A DNA stretch of 44,933 nt from Nostoc sp. RI_552 (GCA_016124525.1 WGNO01000025.1:1-44933), one strand, 5' to 3'. Positions 1-10,206 are shown, counted from the first letter of the stretch. Numbers and translations: made by a program. Notes: a model not told the origin generated them from the sequence alone.

Positions 1-2
1 AT

Positions 3-245
3 AAGAATGATTTCCTGGATTTAAGTATCCGTGAGTGGGTTTGTCCAAGTTGCCAAACAACCAATGACAAAGATGAGAATGGCTCACGAAGTCTAAGAGC
101 AGAAGGGATGAGAATGCTGTCAACAGATACCGTTATACACACAGAATTTCAAGGTTGTGGAGAAACAGTAAGACTGGTTGGTACTTGTACCAAAAAGCCT
201 GTTTCTAGGAAGCAAGAATCTCCTGCTACACTGCTTTGCAGTTAG
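3..245 (+). pseudogene. tnpB: C-terminal part of an IS200/IS605-type TnpB (OrfB), cut by the window edge
   Basis: Open reading frame entering from the left edge and stopping at TAG 243-245. It reads REWVCPSCQTTNDKDEN followed by RAEGMRML. This matches the C-terminal zinc ribbon of TnpB/OrfB proteins (usual form REWTCPxCGTHHDRDxN), with the third RuvC-like acidic residue just after it. Only one CxxC pair is visible. The second residue pair of the usual CGTHHD is changed to CQTTND, so the ribbon may be degenerate. About 80 residues are visible out of roughly 400 for the family, and the rest lies outside the window, so I cannot say whether the whole element is intact. A right-end sequence follows directly. 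Confidence 0.7.
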
Positions 246-261
246 CCGGGGAGTGTCAAAT
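210..261 (+). mobile_element. Right end of an IS200/IS605-type element
   Basis: Begins AAGCAAGAATC and ends AGTGTCAAAT. Between them is an imperfect hairpin (GCTacACTGC, loop TTT, GCAGTtAGC). A closing TCAA (256-259) after a subterminal hairpin is the known layout of IS608-like right ends. A second copy with the same border words but a different hairpin lies at 39165-39207, which supports this reading. In this family the guide (omega/reRNA) is made from this 3' end. Confidence 0.55.
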
Positions 262-986
262 GAGCAATTCGGAAACCCATCAGACATTCATACTGCTCTG
301 ATTGCTGTGCAGTTAATTGGCGAATTGCTTGACCGCATTGGAGTTGACCTCCACGCCAACGGGGTTGACCATTACCGTCAGCAAGTAAACAAGATTGGCA
401 AACTTGCGCGGGGGCAAGGATTTGATCATCCATTAAAATGACTAACATCACATCACTTCTCGTAAATTCTGATGATTACCCATTGTTTCCGAAGAATAGA
501 CACTTGACATCTAACCCTGCTGCGGTCATGAAAAATATCTGTAGTAGGTGTTGACAGTTAACATTTGAGACGCTCCTAAAGCCAGGTTAGGTACAAACTG
601 TAGATTTCAAGGCATTTTCCTGAACTTCTCTGGGTCAATGTGGGGTTAATAAGAAAAAATTTCCAGTGAACTTTAATTTATTGTATGTTACGTATCAAAC
701 ATATTAAACCTTTTGTTACAAAACATACATAATAACCTATCTAGGGTAAAGCCAAGAGATTTAAGAATGTCCCTTATATCCGCATGAAAGTGTAAAATTT
801 AAGGCTGAGGCAAAAGTTTGACCATAATTAACGCATTAACAGGACTGACATTTTGATAATGAATAAGTCCGCACTAAATAAAAAGTTAGTCGTCAGCAGT
901 CAAACATTCTTAAACGTCAAAATAGATTTAGGTGCTACCAAGCCCAAATCTACCGTTGTGCAAATTTCCACCAAGGATAATTTTCA
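262..986. other. Region between the IS end and glyA: a doubtful small frame, then non-coding
   Basis: From 262 to 441 the plus strand stays open (part of a frame starting at 178) and could be the 3' scrap of a gene interrupted by the IS. I do not recognise the product and no start with a ribosome binding site is visible. From 442 to 986 I see no gene. The palindromic word TTTTGTTACAAAA occurs at 711-723 and recurs at 37541-37553. An AAGGA at 973-977 lies 9 nt before the glyA GTG. Confidence 0.4.
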
Positions 987-2270
987 GTGACTAGAACTAA
1001 TTCCGAATTCTTAGCTAACTCAGACCCCCTCATCGCCGGGTTAATTAACCAAGAACTACAGCGTCAACGGGACCACCTAGAGTTAATTGCTAGTGAAAAC
1101 TTTACTTCAGCTGCTGTACTGGCCGCCCAAGGTTCAGTATTGACCAATAAATATGCCGAAGGATTGCCAGGTAAACGCTACTACGGTGGTTGTGAATTTG
1201 TCGATGAAATAGAACAAATAGCCATTGACCGAGCTAAACAGCTATTTGGTGCAGCTCATGCCAACGTGCAACCACATTCCGGCGCTCAGGCAAATTTTGC
1301 AGTTTTCCTGACATTACTCGAACCTGGGGACAAAATCATGGGGATGAATTTGTCTCATGGGGGACATCTCACCCACGGTTCACCAGTTAATGTTTCGGGT
1401 AAGTGGTTTCAAGTTTGCCACTATGGTGTCAGCCAAGAAACAGAACAGCTAGACTATGAGCAAATTCGGGAGCAGGCGCTGAGGGAGCGTCCAAAGCTGT
1501 TAATTTGCGGATATTCAGCCTATCCTCGTGTCATCGAGTTTGAAAAGTTTCGCAGCATCGCTGATGAAGTCGGCGCTTACCTACTGGCAGATATTGCCCA
1601 TATCGCTGGTTTAGTTGCTAGCGGTGTTCACCCTAACCCCATTCCTTACTGTGATGTAGTCACTACAACCACTCATAAAACCCTCCGTGGCCCTCGCGGT
1701 GGTTTAATTATGACCCGGGACGCCGAACTAGGCAAAAAGCTAGATAAATCAGTATTCCCTGGTAGTCAAGGCGGCCCCCTGGAACACGTAATTGCTGCTA
1801 AAGCAGTGGCTTTTGGAGAAGCACTGAAGCCTGATTTTCAAGATTATTCTGTTCAAGTCATCGAAAATGCCCGCGCCTTGGCAAGTCAACTGCAAAAGCG
1901 TGGGTTAAAATTAGTGTCTAATGGTACAGATAATCATTTAATGTTAGTAGATTTACAGAATATTGGTCTCACAGGTAAGCAGGGCGATCAATTGGTGAGT
2001 GGCGTAAATATTACCGCCAACAAAAATACAGTTCCCTTTGACCCTCAATCACCATTTGTGACCAGTGGTCTCAGGTTAGGTTCTCCAGCTATGACTACAC
2101 GTGGTCTGGGGATAACGGAATTTACTGAAATCGGGAATATTATCGCTGATCGCCTGCTTTCTCCTGATTCCGAAACAGTAGCGGAAGATTGTCGGCAACG
2201 GGTAGCATCACTGTGCCATCGCTTCCCCTTGTATCCACATCTACAGATTCCTGTACCAGTCTTAACCTAG
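987..2270 (+). CDS. glyA: Serine hydroxymethyltransferase
   Basis: PLP enzyme that interconverts serine plus tetrahydrofolate with glycine plus methylene-tetrahydrofolate, the main cytosolic source of one-carbon units. The 427 residues match the usual length (about 415-430). The N-terminal [11 protein letters not shown] block (31-41), the [17 protein letters not shown] block (54-70) and the PLP-lysine motif [14 protein letters not shown] with K231 are all intact. The start is GTG at 987, supported by AAGGA 9 nt upstream and by the normal position of the first conserved block. cinA follows 177 nt downstream on the same strand. No sign of damage. Confidence 0.97.
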   Translation: MTRTNSEFLANSDPLIAGLINQELQRQRDHLELIASENFTSAAVLAAQGSVLTNKYAEGLPGKRYYGGCEFVDEIEQIAIDRAKQLFGAAHANVQPHSGAQANFAVFLTLLEPGDKIMGMNLSHGGHLTHGSPVNVSGKWFQVCHYGVSQETEQLDYEQIREQALRERPKLLICGYSAYPRVIEFEKFRSIADEVGAYLLADIAHIAGLVASGVHPNPIPYCDVVTTTTHKTLRGPRGGLIMTRDAELGKKLDKSVFPGSQGGPLEHVIAAKAVAFGEALKPDFQDYSVQVIENARALASQLQKRGLKLVSNGTDNHLMLVDLQNIGLTGKQGDQLVSGVNITANKNTVPFDPQSPFVTSGLRLGSPAMTTRGLGITEFTEIGNIIADRLLSPDSETVAEDCRQRVASLCHRFPLYPHLQIPVPVLT

Positions 2271-2424
2271 GACATGAGAGGAGGGATATGGGGAGATCAA
2301 GCATTATTTCCCCATTCCACACCTCATCCCTACTAACCGCAAAAAACAATCAACACTGAAGATAATTACCAGACTTCAAACCTCTAGCAATGACAAATCA
2401 AAACTCAAAAAAGTATACTTTTCT

Positions 2425-2452
2425 CAATGACTAATGACCAATGACCAATGAG
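2425..2452 (+). repeat. Heptanucleotide tandem repeat (4 units) covering the cinA start
   Basis: Four 7-bp units in register: CAATGAC, TAATGAC, CAATGAC, CAATGAG. The cinA ATG (2448-2450) lies in the fourth unit. Short tandemly repeated heptamers of this kind are a known feature of heterocystous cyanobacterial genomes. Confidence 0.75.
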
Positions 2453-3704
2453 TGCAGAAATTATTTGTGTTGGTACTGAACTACTGCTAGGGGATATCCT
2501 CAACAGTAACTCCCAATTTTTAGGGCAACAATTAGCTCAATTAGGCATTCCCCACTACTATCAAACAGTAGTAGGCGATAACCCAGAAAGACTCAAGCAA
2601 GTTATAGAAATTGCCATATCAAGAGCGCAAATTCTCATTTTCACAGGTGGACTTGGCCCTACACCTGACGACCTCACCTGTGAAACCATCGCCGATTTTT
2701 TTGGCGTTCCCCTAATAGAACGTCCAGAAATTATCGCAGATATCACCCAGAAATTCGCCCAACGTGGTCGGGTCATGACCCCCACCAACCGCAAACAAGC
2801 ATTGACCCCCCAAGGTGCAGACATTTTACCCAATCCCACAGGTACAGCACCCGGTATTATCTGGCAACCCCGCCCAGAAATAACAATACTCACCTTTCCG
2901 GGTGTCCCATCAGAAATGCATCGGATGTGGTCAGAAACAGCAGTACCTTTTCTCAAAAATCAAGGCTGGGGGAAAGAAATTATTTACAGCCGAAGTTTAA
3001 AATTTTGGGGTATTGGAGAATCGGCATTAGCAGAAAAAGTTGCCCCCTACTTTAACTTACTCAACCCCACAGTAGCCCCTTATGCAGGTAAAGGAGAAGT
3101 TAGACTACGAATTTCTGCAAAAGCTGCTTCTCAATCTGCTGCTCAAGATTTGATTTCACCCATTGAAAAACAACTTATAGACATCGCCGGATTAGATTAT
3201 TACGGTGCTGATGATGATACTTTAGGTGCCGTAGTTGGCAAGTTATTGCGTTTATCAGGAGAAACCTTGTCAGTAGCAGAATCCTGTACTGGTGGTGGGC
3301 TAGGGCAAATGTTAACCGATATTTCTGGCAGTTCTGATTACTTTTGGGGAGGAATAATTTCTTATGATAATTCCGTCAAACTGAACTTACTGGGAGTTAA
3401 CCCAAACGACTTAGATAAATTTGGCGCAGTCAGCAGCACTGTTGCAGAACAAATGGCAATCAAAGTAAAAATCAGTCTGTCAACATCTTGGGGATTAAGT
3501 ATTACAGGTATTGCTGGACCCACTGGCGGAACAGATACAAAGCCAGTGGGTTTGGTTTACATCGGTTTAGCGGGACCAAATAATGAAGTAAAAAGTTTTG
3601 AATATCGCTTTGGTGCTATGGGCGGACGTTCCTCAATTCGTGAGGTCAGCGCTAACACAGCTTTAGATTTGCTGCGGAGAAAATTGATAATTCGTAATTC
3701 GTAA
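2448..3704 (+). CDS. cinA: CinA-like protein (MoCF domain plus nicotinamide-nucleotide amidase-type domain)
   Basis: 418 residues, full length for the two-domain CinA family. The N-terminal MoCF (molybdopterin-binding-like) domain spans about 3-170 and carries GGLGPTPDD at 67-75. In characterised CinA proteins this part has COG1058/ADP-ribose pyrophosphatase activity. The C-terminal domain (about 255-415) carries SVAESCTGG (275-283) and GITGIAGPTGGT, the signature of PncC-type NMN deamidase, so a role in salvage of damaged pyridine nucleotides is likely. No Shine-Dalgarno sequence is visible because the start sits inside a heptamer repeat. The stop codon also lies in another heptamer array, which supplies the last residues (IIRNS). 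Confidence 0.93.
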   Translation: MSAEIICVGTELLLGDILNSNSQFLGQQLAQLGIPHYYQTVVGDNPERLKQVIEIAISRAQILIFTGGLGPTPDDLTCETIADFFGVPLIERPEIIADITQKFAQRGRVMTPTNRKQALTPQGADILPNPTGTAPGIIWQPRPEITILTFPGVPSEMHRMWSETAVPFLKNQGWGKEIIYSRSLKFWGIGESALAEKVAPYFNLLNPTVAPYAGKGEVRLRISAKAASQSAAQDLISPIEKQLIDIAGLDYYGADDDTLGAVVGKLLRLSGETLSVAESCTGGGLGQMLTDISGSSDYFWGGIISYDNSVKLNLLGVNPNDLDKFGAVSSTVAEQMAIKVKISLSTSWGLSITGIAGPTGGTDTKPVGLVYIGLAGPNNEVKSFEYRFGAMGGRSSIREVSANTALDLLRRKLIIRNS

Positions 3705-3709
3705 TTCGT
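3689..3709 (+). repeat. AATTCGT heptamer repeat (3 units) covering the cinA stop
   Basis: Three perfect AATTCGT units followed by a partial one. The cinA stop TAA (3702-3704) spans units 2 and 3, so the C-terminal end of CinA is encoded by repeat DNA. Confidence 0.8.
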
Positions 3710-3815
3710 AATTACAACAACTTACAGATCAATAAAATGCACTGCAATAAACTTATGACAATGGGGGTTTTGTCACCAGACAACGCCCCATCGCCTAACT
3801 TAAGAAATTGCTAAC

Positions 3816-4883
3816 TTATTCGGTTTCTGTAAATTCCATAGTTTCGACAAAATCTAAAATGCCATACTTAATGTCCTCAGCTTCCTCTTTGAGAGAACTT
3901 GGTTTTTCACCGTTAAAAAAGCTGTGCTGGCTGCTAACTATATACAAATAGTTAGAACATATAAATGCCAGCAGCCCTCGGTAAGCGTCTAGTTTGGTGG
4001 CAGTGTCACCTTGTTCTGGCTGGAGAATTGTAGCACCTTGGGGCAAATCAATCAGCGCGAAGTAAGATCCTTCAATGGTACTTGACAAATACTCAGTATA
4101 TTTCACCTCAGCCTTTGGTGTATTGGTAAAAATTGCTTCCGGCACATACTTGTTGAGTAAAATAGATTGCAAATATTCTTCTTGTCCAATGGATTCCATT
4201 TGTTCCCACTGTTGTAAGGATATGGGATAGTAGTCAATTCTCAGCATTGTACCGAAGCTGTCACAAAAGCGAACCATTCCGTCTTGACTCTCTACCTTAC
4301 CTCCCTGTTCTGGATCAACAGGAATCGGAACTGAAAAATTACCAGATGGCGATTCATATACCTCATGGCCATAATCTGTCTCTACTGTTGTCTCCTCTTC
4401 CTCCTGTGAGTAAATTTCGTTTTCTTCTTCAACTTCTTGATACGCGGCAATTACATCTTGTATGATTTCCTCCGCTTCTTCATCTTCGAGTTCTAAGGCT
4501 TGCTGTAACCGTTTGAGATAGGGCTGTTTCTGTTTGGGGATAATTAGTTCGTCTTCATCTATACTCACCATTACCCCAACAGTAAAAGCATCTAAAACAA
4601 GGTCATCTGTCAGGCTTTTACTTGCAAGATTAAATAAGGTTCCTACCCCCTCATCTTCTGCAATGCCTATGAGTCTATCCACCATTTCTACCATTTCATC
4701 TTCTGAGTAATCCTCAAAAACCTCAAAATCCCAAATAATACTCGCTAAAATTTCTGCATCTGCTTCTTCTACGGAAGAATCAGCAATTTCCGTAATCACT
4801 GCCATAGCAGCTACAGCTTCTTCTGGACTGAGTGATTGTTGTGTGGTCTTTGTTGAATTAAAAATCTTGTCATATTTAGTCAC
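3816..4883 (-). CDS. Uncharacterised acidic two-domain protein; N-terminal part resembles TerB-like helical domains
   Basis: 355 residues, starting at GTG (4883) with a full AAGGAGGT 7 nt upstream, which decides the start. Residues about 17-150 are all helical and strongly acidic, with an EEAVAAMAVITEIADSS opening like the TerB/tellurite-resistance-type domain found in many cyanobacterial proteins. A low-complexity Glu-rich stretch (about 150-165) links to a second domain (about 170-355) beginning SPSGNFSVPIP, which I do not recognise. There is no signal peptide or membrane segment, so the protein is probably cytoplasmic. It stands alone, convergent with cinA. The domain call is from sequence feel only and the function is unknown. 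Confidence 0.75.
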   Translation of the reverse strand: MTKYDKIFNSTKTTQQSLSPEEAVAAMAVITEIADSSVEEADAEILASIIWDFEVFEDYSEDEMVEMVDRLIGIAEDEGVGTLFNLASKSLTDDLVLDAFTVGVMVSIDEDELIIPKQKQPYLKRLQQALELEDEEAEEIIQDVIAAYQEVEEENEIYSQEEEETTVETDYGHEVYESPSGNFSVPIPVDPEQGGKVESQDGMVRFCDSFGTMLRIDYYPISLQQWEQMESIGQEEYLQSILLNKYVPEAIFTNTPKAEVKYTEYLSSTIEGSYFALIDLPQGATILQPEQGDTATKLDAYRGLLAFICSNYLYIVSSQHSFFNGEKPSSLKEEAEDIKYGILDFVETMEFTETE

Positions 4884-5209
4884 AATTGCTACCTCCTTAT
4901 TTGGCTATGACTAACAGATTATTTGTATATTAACCTTGGTGTTCTCAATAACATAAGAATGCTTAAATATTTTATCCTTAATACTTACTGTACAATTCAA
5001 TTCTCACAGGAGTAATTATCTTTTGCTTGAATCAGGTGGAGAATTAATTTAATCTATGGGTAGAATTTTCAACTAGCTATGGTGATATTTCTATACCAAA
5101 GGTAGGATGCCATAGTACCGTTGTTTGTGGTGACACATAAGAATGTGAAGGTGTAATATTAATTATTATTTAACAGTCAACAGTCATATTTATTACTTAG
5201 GATGTTGCG
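4884..5209. other. Intergenic region without a visible gene
   Basis: Contains the AAGGAGGT serving the gene to its left and AT-rich sequence. Two copies of the heptamer AACAGTC sit at 5172-5185. No RNA gene or good terminator seen. Confidence 0.5.
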
Positions 5210-5614
5210 CTAGTTACTTGGTGGAGAGATGCGGGCTTCAATATCTTCCAAAGTTTGTAACAATAAACGCTTCGCCTGTAGCTTCCAACCCCACTTTTGA
5301 ATTCTGAAAGCAGCCACAGACCCCAGCACACCTATACATAGAACCACGGGTTGATTTGCAGAAATTCCAAATAAGAAACCCAATCCAGCAATTCCCCAAA
5401 ATGGTAGAGCAACTGCTTGTCTTTGTTCTTCGACAATATTAGTGATTGTACTATACTTCATAGTAATTAATAATTCAGCTTTAATTTGTCGTTGCTCGGC
5501 TAACGACATAGACAAAGCAATTTTACGGCGCAATTTTTCAATTTTGCGGGCATCTGTACTGTATTGAATTAGTTCATCTTCTGCCATTTGTAGCAGTCGT
5601 TCTAGTTGCGCCAT
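5210..5614 (-). CDS. Uncharacterised small membrane protein with an N-terminal coiled coil
   Basis: About 134 residues from ATG 5614 (MAQLERLLQMAEDEL). A longer frame to a TTG at 5656 would add 14 residues but has no clear ribosome binding site. The first half is a charged helix likely to coil (ARKIEKLRRKIALSMSLAEQ). It is followed by two hydrophobic segments (PFWGIAGLGFLFGI and VVLCIGVLGSVAAF) that form a hairpin in the membrane, then a basic-amphipathic tail. It lies divergent to ppsA. I do not recognise the family and infer no function. Confidence 0.65.
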   Translation of the reverse strand: MAQLERLLQMAEDELIQYSTDARKIEKLRRKIALSMSLAEQRQIKAELLITMKYSTITNIVEEQRQAVALPFWGIAGLGFLFGISANQPVVLCIGVLGSVAAFRIQKWGWKLQAKRLLLQTLEDIEARISPPSN

Positions 5615-5792
5615 TGTGCCATAAATTTGAAATTCTGATATGGCTATTATCTCCAAAAATGTTAAATTTTTCTAACTACATTGTTGCATATAACAGCACG
5701 AGACCAAATCTTAAATCTAGAATTAAACAAAGGGAAAAGATCCCAGCGATAACAAAGTGACAACCAGAGCGTCTACTTGAGAGGTAATACAG

Positions 5793-8243
5793 ATGGTTAA
5801 AGTATCTGAAAACACATTGACTCAATCTGAAAAAGCGCGATCGCTCATTCTCTGGTTTGATGAAGTTGATATTGCTGATATAACCCTAGTAGGTGGGAAA
5901 AATGCCTCATTAGGGGAAATGATTCAACAGTTGACACCTAAAGGCGTTAAGGTTCCCGCAGGATTTGCGATTACTGCTTATGCTTATCGGTATTTTATCC
6001 AATCAGCCGGGCTAGAAGCAAAATTACGCAAACTGTTTGATGATTTGGATGTTGAGGATGTCAAAAATTTACGGTTACGCGGCAAAAAAGCCCGATGGCT
6101 ACTCATGCACACACCTTTTCCTGTAGACTTGCGTCAAGCGATCACCACAGCATATCTAAAATTATGTCAGAAATACAACACAGATACAGATGTGGCAGTT
6201 CGTTCTAGCGCCACAGCAGAAGACCTGCCCGATGCTAGTTTTGCCGGACAGCAAGAAAGTTACTTAAACGTTGTGGGGGTTGAAGGAGTATTAGCAGCTT
6301 GTCATAGATGCTTTGCATCTATATTTACAGATCGCGCCATTTCCTATCGCTACACCAAAGGATTTGACCACTTTAGCATAGCCCTCGCCGTCGGCGTACA
6401 AAAAATGGTGCGTTCTGACCTAGCCACCGCCGGAGTCATGTTTTCCATTGACACAGAAACCGGTTTTAAAGATGTTGCACTAATTACAGCCGCCTATGGT
6501 TTAGGCGAAAACCTAGTTCAGGGAACCATTAACCCAGATGAATACTATGTTTTCAAGCCAACGTTAAAAGCAGGTTTCCGCCCCATCATCAATAAAAAAC
6601 TAGGCACCAAAGAGCTAAAAATGATCTATGATGACGGCTCAAAATTAACAAAAAATGTCGCCGTACCCATGGCACAACAAAATAAATTTGCTCTCAATGA
6701 TGCAGAGATTTTACAACTAGCACATTGGGCTTGTTTAATCGAAGACCATTATTCCGAAACCCACGGTAGTTACTCCCCAATGGATATTGAGTGGGCAAAA
6801 GACGGAATTACCAATCAACTTTTTATTGTCCAAGCCCGTCCCGAAACAGTCCAGTCCCAGAAAAAAGGGAACGTCTTGCGGAGTTATCATTTAGTCAAAA
6901 CAGACCAGCAAGGAAAATACCCCCATCCCCTGGTCATTGGTCGTGCTGTGGGAGAAGCAATTAGTCAAGGAAAAGCACATCTGATTTTAGATGTAAATAA
7001 AATCGACCAATTTAAATCCGGGGATGTATTAGTAACACAGAGAACAGATCCCGACTGGGAACCGATTATGAAACGAGCTAGTGCCATTATCACTAACTCC
7101 GGCGGACGTACCTGTCACGCGGCGATTATTGCGCGAGAATTGGGAGTACCTGCCATTGTCGGATGCAGCAATGCTACAGAAGTCTTAAAAACTGGCCAAG
7201 ATGTGACAATTTCTTGCGCCGAGGGAGAAGAAGGCAAAGTATATGATGGCTTATTAGCCTTTGAAGTTAAAGAAATTCCTCTAAAAAACTTACCCCGTAC
7301 CCGCACACAAATTTTAATGAATGTGGGTAATCCCCAAGAAGCATTAAGTTTATCTACAATTCCTAATGATGGGGTAGGTTTAGCACGTACAGAATTTATC
7401 ATTGCCAACCAAATCCAAATTCATCCTATGGCATTGATTCACTATGAAAAGCTAAAAGATGAATTTGTCAAAACTAAAATTAATGAAATCACTGCATTCT
7501 ACGATGATAAACCCCAGTATTTTGTTGATAAATTAGCCCAAGGTATAGGTAGAATCGCTGCGGCTTTTTATCCAAAACCAGTCATTGTACGTATGTCAGA
7601 TTTCAAAAGCAATGAATATGCTAACCTTTTGGGTGGTCAGGAATTTGAACCCAACGAAGAAAACCCCATGCTAGGTTGGCGCGGTGCTGCACGCTACTAT
7701 GATCCAGGTTATCAAGCAGCCTTTGCCTTAGAGTGTCAATCTATCCAGCGAGTTCGTGACGAAATGGGTTTAACCAACGTTATCCCCATGATTCCCTTCT
7801 GTCGCACTCCCAATGAAGGGCGTATGGTCTTAGCCGAAATGGCAAAAAATAACTTAAAACAAGGTATTAACAACTTGCAAGTTTATGTCATGTGCGAGTT
7901 ACCCAACAATGTAATTATGGCTGAAGAGTTTGCAGAAGTTTTTGATGGCTTCTCTATTGGTTCCAATGACTTAACCCAGCTAACATTAGGCATAGACAGA
8001 GATTCAGCATTGGTAGCTCGGTTATTTGATGAACGCAGCCAAGGTGTCAAGCGCATGGTGAAAATGGCCATACAAGCCGCAAAAAAATATCATCGCAAAA
8101 TCGGTATTTGTGGACAAGCACCCAGCGATTACCCAGAATTTGCGCGATTTTTAATAGAACAAGGAATAGATTCTATCAGTCTCAATCCAGATTCAGTTTT
8201 AAAAACCATGCTCGAAGTAGCAAAAGTAGAGCAAAATATATAA
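5793..8243 (+). CDS. ppsA: Phosphoenolpyruvate synthase (pyruvate, water dikinase)
   Basis: 816 residues, normal for PpsA (about 790-820). The enzyme makes PEP from pyruvate, ATP and water through a phospho-histidine carrier. The order is: N-terminal ATP-binding domain (VGGKNASLGEM near residue 35, VAVRSSATAEDLPDASFAGQQE), central swivelling domain with GGRTCHAAIIARELG (catalytic H442), and the C-terminal TIM barrel with GSNDLTQLTLGIDRDS and IGICGQAPSDYPEF carrying the catalytic Cys. The ATG at 5793 follows GAGAGG by 8 nt. The gene stands alone and is divergent from the preceding small gene. All key residues are present. Confidence 0.96.
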   Translation: MVKVSENTLTQSEKARSLILWFDEVDIADITLVGGKNASLGEMIQQLTPKGVKVPAGFAITAYAYRYFIQSAGLEAKLRKLFDDLDVEDVKNLRLRGKKARWLLMHTPFPVDLRQAITTAYLKLCQKYNTDTDVAVRSSATAEDLPDASFAGQQESYLNVVGVEGVLAACHRCFASIFTDRAISYRYTKGFDHFSIALAVGVQKMVRSDLATAGVMFSIDTETGFKDVALITAAYGLGENLVQGTINPDEYYVFKPTLKAGFRPIINKKLGTKELKMIYDDGSKLTKNVAVPMAQQNKFALNDAEILQLAHWACLIEDHYSETHGSYSPMDIEWAKDGITNQLFIVQARPETVQSQKKGNVLRSYHLVKTDQQGKYPHPLVIGRAVGEAISQGKAHLILDVNKIDQFKSGDVLVTQRTDPDWEPIMKRASAIITNSGGRTCHAAIIARELGVPAIVGCSNATEVLKTGQDVTISCAEGEEGKVYDGLLAFEVKEIPLKNLPRTRTQILMNVGNPQEALSLSTIPNDGVGLARTEFIIANQIQIHPMALIHYEKLKDEFVKTKINEITAFYDDKPQYFVDKLAQGIGRIAAAFYPKPVIVRMSDFKSNEYANLLGGQEFEPNEENPMLGWRGAARYYDPGYQAAFALECQSIQRVRDEMGLTNVIPMIPFCRTPNEGRMVLAEMAKNNLKQGINNLQVYVMCELPNNVIMAEEFAEVFDGFSIGSNDLTQLTLGIDRDSALVARLFDERSQGVKRMVKMAIQAAKKYHRKIGICGQAPSDYPEFARFLIEQGIDSISLNPDSVLKTMLEVAKVEQNI

Positions 8244-8297
8244 ACAACCAAAGGTTTGTATAAGCTTCTGAACTCAATTCCTGACTAAAAACAACTT

Positions 8298-8320
8298 AGC
8301 CTGCCCATAAGTGGTGGGCT
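8298..8320 (+). terminator. Possible hairpin downstream of ppsA
   Basis: AGCCTGCC pairs with GGTGGGCT around a 7-nt loop, including two G-U pairs. There is no immediate T run, although a pyrimidine-rich tract follows at about 8345-8390. A weak terminator candidate for ppsA. Confidence 0.3.
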
Positions 8321-8463
8321 ATGACGCTTATGCACTGAATTTATGGCTTTTTCTTTGTTTTTCTTTCTTTTTCTCTCTTAATTTGTGTGGTTTGCTTTCT
8401 TTGCAGTTCAAGCCTTAAATAAATTTATATATTAAAGTTTAGACATTCCTAAATAAATTACTA

Positions 8464-10206
8464 ATGAGTACAACAACAACTCAGACTAAACGATTAGACC
8501 CTCAGTTGTGGGAGAAATTCGTCAAAGTCGCCAAACCCTACTGGTTTTCTGAACAAAAATGGCAAGCTAGGGGACTACTAGGACTGCTGCTACTCTTGGC
8601 ATTGGCGGTTAATGTTATTAATGTCGGTATTAGCTTTATTTTCCGCAATATTGATACTTCTCTGGCAACTTTTCCCCAAACTCAAGATGCATCAACCTTT
8701 TGGCGCTTCATCTTCTTTTACGCTGGGCTGTTAGTCATTGGTACTCCGATTGTTGTCATGTATAGCTATCTGCAAGACAAGTTAGGATTGCAATGGCGAG
8801 AGTGGCTGACAAACCATTTTCTCGATAAATATTTGCAAAATCGTGCTTATTATCGGCTGAACTTTAATCAAAAAATTGACAACCCAGACCAGCGAATAGC
8901 TGAAGATATCAGGTCATTTACTCGCACTAGCCTATCTTTTACACTTTTGATTTTGACATCAATTATTACTCTGGTATCTTTCACTGGAGTTTTATTGTCT
9001 ATCTCAATCCCCCTATCAGTGGCGTTGGTGGTCTATGCAATTTTAGGAACAGCGGTCACTGCTTGGATTGGTCAACGATTAATAGGCATCAACTTTAATC
9101 AACTCAAACGAGAAGCTGACTTTCGTTATGGACTAATTCATGTGCGAGATAATGCCGAGTCTATCGCTTTTTATCAAGGTGAAACCCAAGAGTTACTTCA
9201 GCTAAAACAGCGTTTCTTCCGAGCAATTCGCAATTTTGATGTTTTGATCAACTGGCAACGTAACTTAGGATTTTTTACCACTAGCTATAACTATTTTGTT
9301 TCCGCACTGCCTTACTTGGTGATTGCACCCATTTACTTTGCGGGTCAAACGGATTTCGGGACATTTACCCAAGCCGCCATCGCCTTCAGTCAAATTTTTA
9401 GTGCTTTATCCGTAGTCGTAGGTCAATTTGAAAACTTAACTGCTTTTGCCGCCGGTGTGGAACGGATGGGGGAATTAGCCGATGCACTAGAAACCACAGA
9501 CCAAAAGGAGGTAGGAATCACTACTATCGACATCACAGAAGATTCTCAGATTGAATTACGTCATGTCACCCTATTAACTCCTAACTATGAACGCACTTTA
9601 GTTAGGGACTTACCATTGAGATTGCACGCCGGTGAAGGTCTAGTAATTGTCGGTAACAGTGGTAGTGGTAAGAGTTCCTTACTAAGAGCGATCGCCGGAT
9701 TATGGAATTCAGGTACTGGTCAAATTATCCGTCCTTCCCTATCACAAATGATGTTTTTACCCCAACGTCCTTACATGGTATTGGGTTCCCTGCGAAGTCA
9801 GTTACTTTACCCCCATCCTGACAATGATATTCGCGAAACTAAAATGCGCCATGTCCTAGAAGAAGTTAACTTGGCAGAGTTACCAGAACGAGTCGGTGGC
9901 TTTGATGTGGAGTTGGACTGGGCTAATATACTTTCTTTAGGCGAACAACAGCGCTTGGCTTTTGCCAGAGTTTTGCTGACTATGCCTAACTATGTGATCT
10001 TAGATGAAGCTACAAGTGCCCTAGATTTAGCTAATGAAAAGAACCTGTATCAAAAACTCAAAGCCAAGGGAACTACATTAATTAGTGTGGGACACCGCCC
10101 TAGTTTGTTGCAATATCATGAGTACGTCCTAGAGCTAGATGCTAGCTCTAATTGGCGATTGCTAACAATGTCAGAATACAGTGTCAATTTGAATGCTTTT
10201 AGCTAA
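8464..10206 (+). CDS. ABC transporter, fused membrane and ATPase domains (SbmA/BacA/YddA-like)
   Basis: 580 residues. The N-terminal half has about six membrane segments and the EAA-like stretch of the SbmA/BacA family (FRYGLIHVRDNAESIAFYQGE). The C-terminal half is a full ATPase: Walker A GNSGSGKSS (397-405), signature LSLGEQQRLAFARVL, Walker B YVILDEATSALD, and a switch His in SVGHRPSLLQ. The family (ABC_membrane_2 type) includes vitamin B12, peptide and fatty-acid transporters, so the substrate cannot be read from sequence. The ATG has no clear Shine-Dalgarno. A short hairpin (ACCCTAagTAGGGT, 10213-10226) follows the stop codon. Confidence 0.88.
   Translation: MSTTTTQTKRLDPQLWEKFVKVAKPYWFSEQKWQARGLLGLLLLLALAVNVINVGISFIFRNIDTSLATFPQTQDASTFWRFIFFYAGLLVIGTPIVVMYSYLQDKLGLQWREWLTNHFLDKYLQNRAYYRLNFNQKIDNPDQRIAEDIRSFTRTSLSFTLLILTSIITLVSFTGVLLSISIPLSVALVVYAILGTAVTAWIGQRLIGINFNQLKREADFRYGLIHVRDNAESIAFYQGETQELLQLKQRFFRAIRNFDVLINWQRNLGFFTTSYNYFVSALPYLVIAPIYFAGQTDFGTFTQAAIAFSQIFSALSVVVGQFENLTAFAAGVERMGELADALETTDQKEVGITTIDITEDSQIELRHVTLLTPNYERTLVRDLPLRLHAGEGLVIVGNSGSGKSSLLRAIAGLWNSGTGQIIRPSLSQMMFLPQRPYMVLGSLRSQLLYPHPDNDIRETKMRHVLEEVNLAELPERVGGFDVELDWANILSLGEQQRLAFARVLLTMPNYVILDEATSALDLANEKNLYQKLKAKGTTLISVGHRPSLLQYHEYVLELDASSNWRLLTMSEYSVNLNAFS

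Noticed and set aside
551..580. TTGACA with a 17-nt spacer as a glyA promoter
   Set aside because: The -10 match (TCCTAA) is poor and the distance to the gene is over 400 nt.
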